64,000 nt of DNA from PALSA-607 sp963737705 (GCA_963737705.1 CAVTTP010000007.1:248001-312000), one strand, 5' to 3'. Positions 1 through 8,745 are shown, numbered from the stretch's first letter. Notes: generated by a model from the letters alone, not told the origin. A program made the numbers and translations.

Positions 1-353
1 AAGTCTTTACGTAGCAAGGGAATGTCGACGGCTTTGCGGACGGCTTCGAGGTCGGCGAGAGACCCGTGGAACTTGCGCGGTTCGGTCAACACGCTGATGA
101 CAGCGGCGCCGCCGTCCTCGTAAGCGCACGCCAGCGCGGCAGGATCCGTGATGGGAGCAAGGTCACCGCGGGACGGACTCGATCGCTTCACTTCGGCGAT
201 CACGGTCACGGCATCGCGCCTTAGCGCCGCCACTCCGTCGGCCGGGGCGGCCCGCTTCGCAGCCTTGAGCTTCAGTTCATCGAGTGGCACCGCGCGCTGG
301 CGCTGCTCCATATCGGCGCGGACGCCGACCAGGATCTCGTCGAGCACGCTCAC
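1..353 (-). CDS. trpC: Indole-3-glycerol phosphate synthase, N-terminal part (cut by window edge)
   Basis: Cytoplasmic TIM-barrel enzyme that closes the indole ring of CdRP to indole-3-glycerol phosphate in tryptophan synthesis. Only about 117 N-terminal residues are present; the rest lies beyond base 1. Recognisable features are the opening MSVLDEILVGVRADMEQRQR, the catalytic-lysine strand VIAEVKRSSPSRG and the second conserved strand LLRKDF at the edge. The GTG start at 353 is preceded by GAGGGGA. It is the last visible gene of the his/trp block but is separated from trpE by a two-component system. Identification is secure. Confidence 0.93.
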   Translation of the reverse strand, partial: MSVLDEILVGVRADMEQRQRAVPLDELKLKAAKRAAPADGVAALRRDAVTVIAEVKRSSPSRGDLAPITDPAALACAYEDGGAAVISVLTEPRKFHGSLADLEAVRKAVDIPLLRKD

Positions 354-449
354 GTAGCGATCCCCTCGCGCCTGTTAGCCAGCTTGTCGAGCACTCTCCG
401 CCGAACTGCCTCAGGGTAGCGGCCGGGGAAACCGCGTCCGTCGCTAGCC

Positions 450-467
450 CCCGGCTCCAGCGCCGGG
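450..467 (-). terminator. Short GC hairpin downstream of the sensor kinase
   Basis: CCCGGC and GCCGGG pair around a 6-nt loop, about ten bases after the kinase stop codon and upstream of trpC. There is no T-run, so it may be a weak terminator or part of a trpC leader. The rest of the 354-477 gap contains a TACCCT hexamer that could serve as a -10 for trpC. This is inference only. Confidence 0.3.
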
Positions 468-477
468 TAGTGGCCCT

Positions 478-1884
478 TCAGCCTCGTGGCTGGAGCGGGA
501 GCGTGATCGTGAAGCAGGCGCCGCCCTCGGGCGATCGGCCTGCGGTCGCGCGACCGCCGAGTCGCGCGGTGAGGCCGGCTACCAAGGCGAGTCCGACCCC
601 AGTTCCGACGCGCCGAACGCCGCGATACCGGTCGTACAACGCGGAGCGGTCGAACGCGACCCGGCAGTCGTCCTCGGTCAGGCCGGGGCCGCCATCGCGC
701 ACCTGCAGGATCGCCTCTGAGTTGGACGCGCCGACGAAGAAGACGATGGGACGCCCAGCTGGGGTTACTCGCAACGCGTTCTCAGCAAGACCGTCGATGA
801 TCTGCCGAACGCGTGTCGGATCGGTGTCGACGACGACCGGCCAACCCGGTGCTTCGAGACTGAAGTCGACGCCCTCCTTCGAGCATCGGGCCGACCACAC
901 GGTCGCCGCCTGCCTCACGAGCGCAACAAGGTCGAGTCTGGTGACGTCGATCCGGAAGTCCTCCGCGCCGAGGCGCGCGAGGTCAAGGAGGTCGGAGACC
1001 AGGCGCTCGAGGCGGCTCGACTCCGCAAGGAGCACGTGACCTGTCGCCTCGACGGCACCGGGGGGCACCACGCCGTCCGCCAATGCTTCGGCGTAACCCT
1101 TCACCGCGGTCAGCGGCGTACGGAGCTCGTGCGAAATAGACAACAGGAACTCGCGCTGCCGACCTTCACTTGTCGTCAGTGCCCCGCTCAGCGCATTCAG
1201 CGCATCGGCGACGGCGGCGACTTCTGCCGGACCTTCGGGCACGAGGCGGACGTCGCGTGCACCCGTCGACAGTCGCCTCGCGGCGCCAGCGGCGTGCTGC
1301 AAGGGCCTGGCCAACCGTCTCGCCAACAGGACGCCGGTCAGGGCAGCGACGACAAGACCGGCGATGAGCGCAATGAGCAGTCGCAACCCGACCTGGCTTC
1401 CGGCCGAACGTGCATCGGCGACCTTCTGAACAAGGACGACCCCGCCGCCTGAAGCTGCTCCGGTCGTGATCGCCCGGCCCTCGAGGTAGTACCGCCCGCC
1501 GCTCAGATGCCGAACCTCCGAGAAGCTCTTGCCCGCCTTGAGCTCAGCCACCTCGGCCGGCGTGAGAATTCCGGTCGTTGCGACGGCACCGCCGGGGCCG
1601 GTAACCAGACCATCCGGCTGAACCACGAGCAGCTGCACCTGCTGCGTGCGCAGCAACGCAATGATCTGCGCTCTGACGGCCACCCGACCGGCACGAGATA
1701 CATCCGCGGCATCGACGGAAAGGCTGGCGTACTGCATCAACACCTTGCGGCCAGTGTCATCCGCCGCCCGGCTGATCACGCGAGCAAGCACGACGCCAGC
1801 GATGAGGACGGCGATCGCCGCGGCCAAGGTCGTGACTAGCGCGATGCGGGTCGCCAGGCCAGTACGGCGTTTAGACATCAGCAC
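478..1884 (-). CDS. HAMP-domain sensor histidine kinase
   Basis: Membrane sensor kinase of 468 residues, partner of the response regulator that precedes it by 2 bp. Visible order: transmembrane segment about residues 14-36, extracytoplasmic sensor region about 37-165, second transmembrane segment about 167-187, HAMP linker to about 240, H-box SISHELRTPLTAVKG with phospho-acceptor His252, then an ATPase domain with N-box (ENALRVTP), G1 (DGGPGL) and G2 (GTGVGLAL). All catalytic boxes are intact. The start is GTG at 1884; an in-frame ATG two codons later is equally possible. The signal it senses cannot be told. It sits between tryptophan genes, where it is not usually found. Confidence 0.9.
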   Translation of the reverse strand: MLMSKRRTGLATRIALVTTLAAAIAVLIAGVVLARVISRAADDTGRKVLMQYASLSVDAADVSRAGRVAVRAQIIALLRTQQVQLLVVQPDGLVTGPGGAVATTGILTPAEVAELKAGKSFSEVRHLSGGRYYLEGRAITTGAASGGGVVLVQKVADARSAGSQVGLRLLIALIAGLVVAALTGVLLARRLARPLQHAAGAARRLSTGARDVRLVPEGPAEVAAVADALNALSGALTTSEGRQREFLLSISHELRTPLTAVKGYAEALADGVVPPGAVEATGHVLLAESSRLERLVSDLLDLARLGAEDFRIDVTRLDLVALVRQAATVWSARCSKEGVDFSLEAPGWPVVVDTDPTRVRQIIDGLAENALRVTPAGRPIVFFVGASNSEAILQVRDGGPGLTEDDCRVAFDRSALYDRYRGVRRVGTGVGLALVAGLTARLGGRATAGRSPEGGACFTITLPLQPRG

Positions 1885-1886
1885 GT

Positions 1887-2597
1887 TTAGGCATCAGCGC
1901 TGTATCCCACCCCGCGCACCGTGCGGATCGGGCTCGCGTCGCCGAGCTTGGCGCGCAGCTGCGCGACGTGGACGTCGACGGTGCGGGTGCCGGCGGCCGC
2001 GGCATAACCCCAGACCTCCGACAACAGATGCTCACGCGGGAAGACGCGCCCAGGACGCCGGCACAGGAACTCCAGCAGCTCGAACTCTGTCGCGGTGAGA
2101 TCAACGGATTGCCCATCCGCACTCACCCGCCGGCGGGCCGGATCGACGGTTACCCGGCCGACGACGTACACCCGCTGCTGCGAGCCGGCGTCGGTGCTGC
2201 TGCGGCGAAGTACGGCCTTCACTCGCGCCACCAGTTCGCGCGGACTGAAAGGCTTGGTGAGGTAGTCATCCGCGCCGAGCTCGAGACCGAGGATCCGGTC
2301 GATCTCGTCGTCGCGGGCGGTGACGAACAGGATCGGGGTCCAGTCACCGTCGGCGCGCAAGATGCGGCAGACCTCCGTGCCGTCGATCGTCGGGATGCCG
2401 ACGTCGAGCACGATCGCCACCGGATGCAGATTGCGTGCAGCGGCCAGGCCCGCCCTGCCGTCAGACTCGACGTGCACGCCGAAGCCTTCGCGAGTCAGGT
2501 ACATCCGCTCGAGGTCGGCGATCGCCCGCTCGTCCTCGATGACCAGGACAAGGCCCTTCGCGGAGCCGTCGCCTGAGGGCGCGGTGAACTCCGTCAT
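1887..2597 (-). CDS. OmpR/PhoB-family response regulator
   Basis: Transcription factor of 236 residues phosphorylated by the adjacent kinase. The receiver domain (about 15-130) shows the acidic pair ED at 21-22, phospho-acceptor Asp65 in AIVLDVGIP, the switch Thr in FVTARDD and Lys115 in LTKPFSPREL. The winged-helix DNA-binding domain (about 140-234) has TATEFELLEFL and the terminal hairpin VRGVGYSA. The ATG start at 2597 follows AGGAGG at good spacing. It is transcribed first of the pair and overlaps neither neighbour. Regulon unknown; control of the flanking trp genes is a guess suggested only by position. Confidence 0.92.
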   Translation of the reverse strand: MTEFTAPSGDGSAKGLVLVIEDERAIADLERMYLTREGFGVHVESDGRAGLAAARNLHPVAIVLDVGIPTIDGTEVCRILRADGDWTPILFVTARDDEIDRILGLELGADDYLTKPFSPRELVARVKAVLRRSSTDAGSQQRVYVVGRVTVDPARRRVSADGQSVDLTATEFELLEFLCRRPGRVFPREHLLSEVWGYAAAAGTRTVDVHVAQLRAKLGDASPIRTVRGVGYSADA

Positions 2598-2712
2598 GGT
2601 GAGCCTCCTGATCCGGACGCTAGATCAGCATCGCCGTCCATATCGTCGGCAGCGGCTCGCAACGCCGTGTTCGAGAATTGTTCGAGCCATGTATGGCGGC
2701 CCTTGAGGCGCT

Positions 2713-3304
2713 CTAGGCGGTCGGGTCGTCTCCTTCGTCGAGGCGGTCCCAGATCGAAGTCTCGGTGACAGGCCCGCGCTTGGCGGCACCTACCGACTCG
2801 TATCGCCTGCCCATCGCCGGCCAGGCGGCACTCGCCGCCGCCGCGAACACGCCCGTGGCCAGTGCGACGAGGCCGGCAACGAGCGCGATCCATGGCCACG
2901 CCGTCGCCCGACCCTCGGTGTAGGTACTCGCTTGCGAGACGTCTAGCTGGTCGGTGGTGAAGGCGATCGTCAGCACTGCCAGGTAACCGATGCCGATGCC
3001 AGCGAGCGCGATCAGCACGCCAGCAATGCGGCGGCCAAGACCGCGAGTCGCAGGCAAGACGACGACCCCAGCGAGGACGACGAGGGCCAGCGTGCTGGCG
3101 GCACCCGCGGTTGTGTGACCGGTTGCGGTCGCCCGCAGATCTGCGAGGCCCGGTGCGTGGCACGGTGTAGTGCAACCAAACCCGGCCAACGGCGAACAGC
3201 GCAACCGCGCCACTGAGCACGCAGCCCGTCACCGCAATGCCCAGGCCTCGACGTCCAGGCTGCGTCGCCGCCGACGCAGGAACGGACTCGGTCGTCGACG
3301 TCAC
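2713..3304 (-). pseudogene. Tryptophan-biosynthesis-associated membrane protein, frameshifted
   Basis: Resembles the actinobacterial membrane protein (TIGR02234 type) found after trpE; its role in tryptophan metabolism is unproven. The frame starting at GTG 3304 overlaps the trpE stop (GTGA) and encodes an N-terminus with one membrane segment (ending GRVWLHY). Homology then continues in the +1 frame from about 3156 (APGLADLRATATGHTTAGAA), giving three more membrane segments to the TAG at 2713. The 592-nt span has one base too many. Either a real mutation or a sequence error; neither half alone is a complete protein. Confidence 0.75.
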
Positions 3305-4755
3305 GGCGCGCGCAGTGCCTGCGCGATGGCGACAGCCGACAGCACGGTATTCGCCTTGTGCCGGCACTCGGCGTCCTCGGTGGCCGGGTCGGAGTCAGCG
3401 ACCAACCCGGCACCGGCCTGGACGTACACCGTGCCGTCTCGGACCACCGCAGTGCGGATCGCGATCGCGGTGTCGAGGTCGCCGGCGAAGTCGACGTAGC
3501 CGACCACCCCGCCGTACAACCCTCTGCGGGTCGGTTCGAGCTCCTCGATGATCTCCATCGCGCGGACCTTCGGCGCACCCGAAAGCGTGCCGGCAGGGAA
3601 GGTCGCGGTGAGCACGTCGAGGGCATCGTGCGAAGGATCAACCTGACCGACCACGGTCGAGACGATGTGCATGATGTGGCTGTAGCGCTCGACCGTCATG
3701 AAGTCGACGACCTCGACCGTGCCGGGCGTACTGATGCGACCGAGGTCGTTGCGGGCTAAGTCGACGAGCATGACGTGTTCAGCACGTTCCTTGGGATCCG
3801 CGAGCATTTCCGCCGCGAGAGCGTTGTCGTCCTCGGGCGTTGCACCGCGAGGCCGGCTGCCCGCGATCGGATGCATCGTCGCCCGGCCGTCCATCACAGT
3901 CACGTGTGCTTCTGGACTCGAACCCACGACGTCGAAGCCGTCGAACCGCAAGAGGAACAGGTAGGGACTCGGATTGCGTGCGCGCAGCACCCGGTAGATG
4001 TCGAGGGCGCTGACCGTCGTCGGGGTCTCGAACCGCTGACTTGGCACGACCTGGAAAATGTCACCGGCCCGGATGTATTCACGCGCCCGCTCGACCCACG
4101 ACATGTACTGCTCGCTCGATGTACGGCGCACCGGCGGCGGCGTGACCGCGTCGCTCATGATCGCGATGGTCGACGGTGCCGGGCTCTGCAGCGCCACGGT
4201 CATCTCGTCGAGCCGCTTCTCCGCGTTCTCGGCCGAATCGCCGGGCAGCACGTTGGCGATGAGCAGCACGCTGCCGTCGTGGTGATCGAGCACCGCGAGG
4301 TCCGTGACCAGGAACATCACCAGCTCAGGCAGGTGCAGATCGTCGATGGTGTCGTCGGGCAACTTCTCGAGGCGGCGTACCGCGTCGTAGGTCACGAAGC
4401 CGACCATGCCTCCGACGAGCGGCGGCAATGACGGTTCTCGAGGGCCGCGCAACGCGGCGACGGTGCCGGCGAGAACCTCAAGCGGAGAGCCAACAGTCGG
4501 GACGCCGGGGGGCGGGTCGCCGATCCAATGCGCACGTCCGTCCTGCTCGGTCAGCGTCGCCGCAGCTCGGACGCCGATGAACGAATACCGCGACCACGAT
4601 CGCCCGTTCTCGGCGGACTCCAGCAAGAACGTGCCCGGCCGGTCCTGGGCAAGTTTGCGGTAGAGACCGACGGCGGTCTCGCCGTCAGCGAGGAGTTTGC
4701 GGGTGACCCGACTAACTGGTCCGGCGTCGACGGCGTCGCTGGGCGCGGCGGTCAT
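3301..4755 (-). CDS. trpE: Anthranilate synthase component I
   Basis: Converts chorismate plus ammonia (from a TrpG partner not in this window) to anthranilate, the first step of tryptophan synthesis. 484 residues, normal for the family. The N-terminal LLES motif (44-47) is the allosteric tryptophan-binding element, so feedback inhibition is expected. The C-terminal chorismate-binding domain has DIFQVVPSQRFE and GTLSGAPKVRAMEIIEELEP (about 390-410). The start chosen is ATG 4755 because it overlaps the hisI stop as ATGA and matches the family N-terminus; longer in-frame starts run into hisI. Coupled downstream to the membrane protein by a GTGA overlap. Confidence 0.96.
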   Translation of the reverse strand: MTAAPSDAVDAGPVSRVTRKLLADGETAVGLYRKLAQDRPGTFLLESAENGRSWSRYSFIGVRAAATLTEQDGRAHWIGDPPPGVPTVGSPLEVLAGTVAALRGPREPSLPPLVGGMVGFVTYDAVRRLEKLPDDTIDDLHLPELVMFLVTDLAVLDHHDGSVLLIANVLPGDSAENAEKRLDEMTVALQSPAPSTIAIMSDAVTPPPVRRTSSEQYMSWVERAREYIRAGDIFQVVPSQRFETPTTVSALDIYRVLRARNPSPYLFLLRFDGFDVVGSSPEAHVTVMDGRATMHPIAGSRPRGATPEDDNALAAEMLADPKERAEHVMLVDLARNDLGRISTPGTVEVVDFMTVERYSHIMHIVSTVVGQVDPSHDALDVLTATFPAGTLSGAPKVRAMEIIEELEPTRRGLYGGVVGYVDFAGDLDTAIAIRTAVVRDGTVYVQAGAGLVADSDPATEDAECRHKANTVLSAVAIAQALRAP

Positions 4756-5192
4756 GAGACGGCCACGCCGACGATCGCGGGCAGCACGCCGGCATCGAAA
4801 CAGGTGCGATCGCCGGTGTGACAGGCCGCGCCGATCTGATCGACCTTCACCAGTACCGTGTCGCCGTCGCAGTCGAGTGCGACGGATTTGACCCATTGCT
4901 GGTGGCCCGACGTCTCGCCCTTGACCCAGTACTCCTTGCGGCTTCGACTCCAGTAGGTGCACCGACCGGTGGTCAACGTGCGGCGCAATGCCTCGTCGTC
5001 CATCCAGCCCACCATCAGCACCTCGCCGGTGTCGTACTGCTGGGCGACCGCGGCGAACAGGCCGTGGTCGTCACGCTTGAGGCGCGCGGCGATTTCCGGG
5101 GCCAGAGTCACAGAACTCGACGAATGCGCGGCGACATTCGTGTTCGACGGAGCCGAATCCTGGGAATCTGAACTGGTGTTGACGGGTGGCAT
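4752..5192 (-). CDS. hisI: Phosphoribosyl-AMP cyclohydrolase
   Basis: Opens the adenine ring of PR-AMP, third step of histidine synthesis, in the cytoplasm. 146 residues: a Ser/Asn-rich extension of about 28 residues and then the conserved domain. Metal-binding residues are visible: DCDGD with Cys108, and CHTG..CF with Cys124 and Cys131. There is no fused HisE phosphatase domain, as usual in Actinomycetota. It is separated from hisF by a 496-bp gap, so it may have its own promoter, but it is translationally coupled to trpE by an ATGA overlap, tying the histidine and tryptophan genes together. Confidence 0.95.
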   Translation of the reverse strand: MPPVNTSSDSQDSAPSNTNVAAHSSSSVTLAPEIAARLKRDDHGLFAAVAQQYDTGEVLMVGWMDDEALRRTLTTGRCTYWSRSRKEYWVKGETSGHQQWVKSVALDCDGDTVLVKVDQIGAACHTGDRTCFDAGVLPAIVGVAVS

Positions 5193-5294
5193 GAAGCCAT
5201 TGTGCCGGGGTGAGGTGTCTGACGTCGCACGAGATACAGCCGTTCGGCGGAGTAGGTGAGGCCGAATGGATCATGCGCCAAGGGGTGACGCGAG

Positions 5295-5522
5295 ATGACA
5301 CTGAGGATGCAGTCCACTCTTGAGGCGCGGTTGCGCCTCCGAAGCCTGATCGAATCCGAAAGGAACGGCGTGAACCCCGCGATTCCCGTATCCCCGGTAC
5401 GGACGACTCGCAAGGAGATCCGCCGCCGCGTCCGCCGCCAGGTAATGCTCCGCCGGCTCTCGCGCGAGCTCGCAACCGGCAACGAACTCGACACCGTGCT
5501 GCGCCGCCCGCACGCCTCTTGA
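5295..5522 (+). CDS. Candidate small Arg-rich protein
   Basis: A 75-residue open frame on the strand opposite to the his genes, within the hisI-hisF gap. Third codon positions are strongly G/C, as in real genes of this window. The middle is very basic (KEIRRRVRRQ) and the C-terminus ends LDTVLRRPHAS. A weak AGGGG lies upstream of the ATG. I do not recognise a family. It could be a genuine small protein or a chance frame; conservation in relatives would decide. Confidence 0.4.
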   Translation: MTLRMQSTLEARLRLRSLIESERNGVNPAIPVSPVRTTRKEIRRRVRRQVMLRRLSRELATGNELDTVLRRPHAS

Positions 5523-5541
5523 CGGTTGGTCTGACCTGCCC

Positions 5542-5661
5542 CTACCGCGACCTGAGCCAGCGTTCGGCTTGGGACGGGATGACTGGTGCCTGAATAGCGC
5601 GATCGTACGAGCGCTTTGACCACGCGCGGAATTCGCGGACCAGGAACCGCACGAACACCAT
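5542..5661 (-). CDS. Candidate 39-residue protein after hisF
   Basis: A short frame beginning 27 bp after the hisF stop on the same strand: starts MVFVRFLVREFRAWSKRSYD and ends AERWLRSR. It contains two Trp and several aromatic residues, which are unusual in random GC-rich frames, and its codons follow the local bias. It has no clear ribosome-binding site. It converges on the candidate small gene on the other strand. Function unknown; it might ride on the hisF transcript. Confidence 0.35.
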   Translation of the reverse strand: MVFVRFLVREFRAWSKRSYDRAIQAPVIPSQAERWLRSR

Positions 5662-5688
5662 CGCCCAACGGTAGCGGCACTTGCCGCC

Positions 5689-6462
5689 TCAGCGGACGGG
5701 CTGACCGGCCTCGCGTAGTGCGGCCTTGACGTCCCCGATACGCAGGGCGCCGAAGTGAAAGACACTCGCCGCAAGTACCGCGTCGGCACCCGCGTCGACC
5801 GCCGGTGCGAAGTCCGACGCCTTCCCTGCACCCCCGCTAGCGATGATCGGGACCGAGGCGACGGCGCGGACCGCTGCGATCAACTCGAGGTCGAATCCGG
5901 CGAGTGTTCCGTCGGCGTCCATCGAGTTCAGCAAGATCTCACCGGCACCCAATTCGGTCGCTTCGGCCGCCCACGCGACTGCGTCGATCCCGGTCCCCTG
6001 GCGTCCTCCGTGGGTAGTGACCTCGAAACCGGACGGCGTCGCCGCACGTCTGGCGTCGATCGACAGCACGACGCACTGTGCCCCGAACCTGTCGGCGGCT
6101 TCTGCAAGTAAGGCCGGTCGCATCACTGCCGCAGTGTTGACCCCTACCTTGTCGGCACCGGCGCGCAGCAGGCGGTTGAAGTCGTCAACCTCGCGGACTC
6201 CCCCACCAACCGTCAGTGGGATGAAGACCTGCTCGGCGGTTCGTCGCACCACGTCGTAGGTGGTTTCCCGATCGCCACTGCTCGCTGTGATGTCGAGGAA
6301 CACCAGCTCATCGGCGCCCTCGGCGTCGTAGACCCGCGCCATCTCGACCGGGTCGCCCGCATCACGCAGGTCGACGAAGTTCACGCCCTTCACGACTCTG
6401 CCTGCGTCGACATCGAGGCAAGGAATGACGCGGACGGCGAGCAGTGCGTCGGTTGTCGTCAC
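5689..6462 (-). CDS. hisF: Imidazole glycerol phosphate synthase, cyclase subunit
   Basis: TIM-barrel subunit that uses ammonia channelled from HisH to convert PRFAR to imidazole glycerol phosphate and AICAR. 257 residues, full length. Catalytic acids are Asp17 (IPCLDVDAGRVVKG) and Asp136 (LSIDARR); the phosphate-binding loops LTVGGGVR and IIASGGAG are present. The GTG start overlaps the TGA of the RidA-like gene (GTGA), so the two are translationally coupled. Its amidotransferase partner HisH is encoded two genes upstream. Confidence 0.97.
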   Translation of the reverse strand: MTTTDALLAVRVIPCLDVDAGRVVKGVNFVDLRDAGDPVEMARVYDAEGADELVFLDITASSGDRETTYDVVRRTAEQVFIPLTVGGGVREVDDFNRLLRAGADKVGVNTAAVMRPALLAEAADRFGAQCVVLSIDARRAATPSGFEVTTHGGRQGTGIDAVAWAAEATELGAGEILLNSMDADGTLAGFDLELIAAVRAVASVPIIASGGAGKASDFAPAVDAGADAVLAASVFHFGALRIGDVKAALREAGQPVR

Positions 6463-6833
6463 GACTGCGGGCCGCGATACGCCGTCGCTTCGATCTCAAC
6501 CAGGATCGACGGATCGATCAGAGCCGAGACCTCGACCATCGTGGTGACGGGGCGGATGTCGGCAAACACCTCGCCGTGGGCTCGACCGACTTCTTCCCAC
6601 TGGCTGATGTCCGTGACGAAGACCCTGGTACGGATGACGTCGGCGAACGTGACACCTGCTTCTGCGAGCGCTGCTCCGATGATCTCCAGCGCGCCCTTCG
6701 CCTGTGCGTACGGCGTATCGCCGGCGAGCGGTGCGGTGGTACCTGCGACCTCGACGTACTGACCCGCCACTACGGCACGGCTATACCCGACGATCGGTTC
6801 GTACTTCGATCCCGACGAGATTCTCTGGATCAC
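6459..6833 (-). CDS. RidA/YjgF-family enamine/imine deaminase
   Basis: 124-residue RidA-like protein. The family hydrolyses reactive enamine/imine intermediates released by PLP enzymes, a plausible protective task beside the PLP enzyme HisC. The substrate-binding Arg is seen in VIRTRVFVTD and the family C-terminal strand is VEIEATAY. It is inserted between hisA and hisF, with GTGA overlaps on both sides, so it must be co-translated with them. It belongs to a divergent subgroup, so the exact substrate is unclear. Confidence 0.88.
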   Translation of the reverse strand: MIQRISSGSKYEPIVGYSRAVVAGQYVEVAGTTAPLAGDTPYAQAKGALEIIGAALAEAGVTFADVIRTRVFVTDISQWEEVGRAHGEVFADIRPVTTMVEVSALIDPSILVEIEATAYRGPQS

Positions 6834-7555
6834 CGCGACACCTCCGCGAGCGCCTGCTCAAGGGTGAATTCGCCTGCGTACAAGGCCTTTCCGACGATCG
6901 CACCCTCGACTCCGAGGGGCACCAACTCTGCGAGCGCTCGCAAGTCCGCCAATGACGACACTCCCCCGCTCGCGACGACCGGCCGGTCAGTGGCTGCACA
7001 CACCGACCTGAGCAGCTCGAGGTTGGGTCCGGTGAGCGTGCCGTCGCGTCGCACATCCGTCACGACGTAACGCGCGCACCCGTCGGCGTCGAGACGGGAA
7101 AGGACGTCGAAGAGCTCGCCGCCGTCCTGTGTCCAGCCACGGGCGGAAAGCGTCGTACCGCGAACATCGAGCCCGACCGCAATCCGGTCACCGTGTTTCG
7201 CGATGGCCTCGCGCACCCACGCAGGATTCTCCAGAGCAGCGGTGCCAACGTTGACCCGCCGGCACCCGGTCGCGAGAGCCGCCGCCAGCGTCTCGTCGTC
7301 GCGGATGCCGCCCGACATCTCCACGGCGACGTCGAGCTGGCCGACGACCGATGCAAGCAGTTCGCGGTTCGAGCCACGACCGAACGCGGCGTCGAGGTCG
7401 ACAAGATGAATCCACTGTGCGCCCGCCTGCTGCCATGCAAGTGCAGCAGCTAGGGGCTCGCCGTAATGCGTTTCCGAGCCGGCCTCGCCTTGCACGAGCC
7501 GCACGGCCTGGCCGCCCGCGACATCGACCGCGGGCAGCAATTCCAAGGACGTCAC
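6830..7555 (-). CDS. priA: Bifunctional HisA/TrpF isomerase (PriA)
   Basis: TIM-barrel isomerase that rearranges ProFAR in histidine synthesis; in Actinomycetota the same enzyme also performs the TrpF step (PRA to CdRP). 241 residues, closely resembling mycobacterial PriA over its length (LLPAVDV, RLVQGEAGSET, VELSGGIRDDE-like strand). Catalytic Asp11 and Asp130 are visible, and the ARGW segment near 138-141 corresponds to the PriA loop used for the TrpF substrate. No separate trpF is seen here, consistent with dual function. Starts GTG at 7555, overlapping the hisH stop. Confidence 0.96.
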   Translation of the reverse strand: MTSLELLPAVDVAGGQAVRLVQGEAGSETHYGEPLAAALAWQQAGAQWIHLVDLDAAFGRGSNRELLASVVGQLDVAVEMSGGIRDDETLAAALATGCRRVNVGTAALENPAWVREAIAKHGDRIAVGLDVRGTTLSARGWTQDGGELFDVLSRLDADGCARYVVTDVRRDGTLTGPNLELLRSVCAATDRPVVASGGVSSLADLRALAELVPLGVEGAIVGKALYAGEFTLEQALAEVSR

Positions 7556-8157
7556 GACAGTGTCTCCAGCCAGTTCGCCAGCAGTTGGGCGCCCGCGTCA
7601 CCGGACTTCTCAGGGTGGAACTGGGTGCCCGACACCAGGCCGTCTTCGACGGCGGCCACGAACTGCTCGCCGTGTTCTGCGGTGGTCACCAGGCCAGGTG
7701 CAGACCGCGGCGCGTAGGAGTGCACGAAGTAGAACCGTTGGTCAGCGACACCAGCGAACAGCGCCGAGCCGGCCGGCGGCGCCACCACGTTCCAGCCCAT
7801 GTGCGGCAGCACCGGCGCCTCGAGCTTCGTGACTCCTCCGGGCCAGCGGCCGATGCCTTCGGTTCGTTCGCCGTGCTCCTCGCCATAGGCGAACAGCACC
7901 TGGAATCCGACACAGATGCCAAGCACCGGAGCGCCCGCAGCGAGCCGCTTGCGCACGATCTGCGCACCATCGATCGCGTCGATGCCGCGCATGCACGCGG
8001 CGAATGCACCCACTCCTGGAACCACCAAACCGTCAGCGGCCAGTGCGGCCGCAGCGTCGGAAGTCACCTCGACCTGCGCGCCGAGTCGGCGTAACGCGCG
8101 CTCGGCGGAGCGCAGATTTCCCGACCCGTAGTCGAGAACGACGAGCGTGCGGGCCAT
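7552..8157 (-). CDS. hisH: Imidazole glycerol phosphate synthase, glutaminase subunit
   Basis: Class I glutamine amidotransferase that supplies ammonia to HisF. 201 residues. The catalytic triad is visible: nucleophile Cys82 in GICVGFQVLF, His181 and Glu183 in GTQFHPEKSG. The oxyanion-strand region VVPGVGAF is present. It starts with ATG three bases after the hisB stop and ends in a GTGA overlap with hisA. Confidence 0.96.
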   Translation of the reverse strand: MARTLVVLDYGSGNLRSAERALRRLGAQVEVTSDAAAALAADGLVVPGVGAFAACMRGIDAIDGAQIVRKRLAAGAPVLGICVGFQVLFAYGEEHGERTEGIGRWPGGVTKLEAPVLPHMGWNVVAPPAGSALFAGVADQRFYFVHSYAPRSAPGLVTTAEHGEQFVAAVEDGLVSGTQFHPEKSGDAGAQLLANWLETLS

Positions 8158-8160
8158 CGC

Positions 8161-8745
8161 CTAGAGCACGCCCTTGGTGCTGGGGATGCCGGCCACACCG
8201 TCGAGCCGCACGGCATCACGCAGCGCACGGGCCACCGCCTTGAATTGGGCCTCGTTCACGTGGTGCGCGTTGCGGCCCTCGAGAACCCTGACGTGCAGGC
8301 AAATTCTCGCCTCAGCGACGAAGGACTCCCACACGTGCTTGGTGAGTGTCGTTTCGTAGCTGCCGATGAGCTCGACGATCTCGGGCTCGGTGTGTACGAG
8401 ATAGGGCCGCCCGGACAGGTCGACCGCAACCTGGCAAAGGGTCTCGTCGAGGGGCACCAAGGCGTCGCCGAACCGACGGATGCCGGCCTTGTCGCCGAGT
8501 GCTTCCCGCAGCGCCTGGCCCAGCGCAAGGGCGGTGTCTTCGACAGTGTGGTGGGCGTCGACCTCGATGTCGCCTGCGGTTCGCACGTGCAGGTCGAAAC
8601 CCGCGTGCTTGCCGAGTTGCGCCAACATGTGGTCGAAGAACGGCACTCCGGTCGCGACGTCGACACTGCCCGTGCCATCGAGCTCGAGCTCGACGAGGAC
8701 GTCGGATTCCTTCGTGGTGCGCTGCACTCGCGCGCTTCGGCTCAC
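8161..8745 (-). CDS. hisB: Imidazoleglycerol-phosphate dehydratase
   Basis: Manganese-dependent dehydratase of histidine synthesis, 194 residues, monofunctional as in Actinomycetota. Conserved metal-binding histidines occur in FFDHML, DAHHTVEDTA and GRNAHHVNEAQ, and the C-terminus is PSTKGVL. I chose GTG 8745 because family proteins begin with this SRSARVQRTTKES-type segment and because it forms a GTGA overlap with the preceding mini-ORF; a GTG four codons earlier is the alternative. AGGAGG lies immediately before it at unusually short spacing, suggesting that coupling rather than independent initiation drives translation. Confidence 0.95.
   Translation of the reverse strand: MSRSARVQRTTKESDVLVELELDGTGSVDVATGVPFFDHMLAQLGKHAGFDLHVRTAGDIEVDAHHTVEDTALALGQALREALGDKAGIRRFGDALVPLDETLCQVAVDLSGRPYLVHTEPEIVELIGSYETTLTKHVWESFVAEARICLHVRVLEGRNAHHVNEAQFKAVARALRDAVRLDGVAGIPSTKGVL

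Noticed and set aside
4756..4962. Longer start for trpE (ATG 4962)
   Set aside because: Would overlap hisI by over 200 bp and adds a non-conserved Arg-rich arm; ATG 4755 gives the standard N-terminus and an ATGA overlap.
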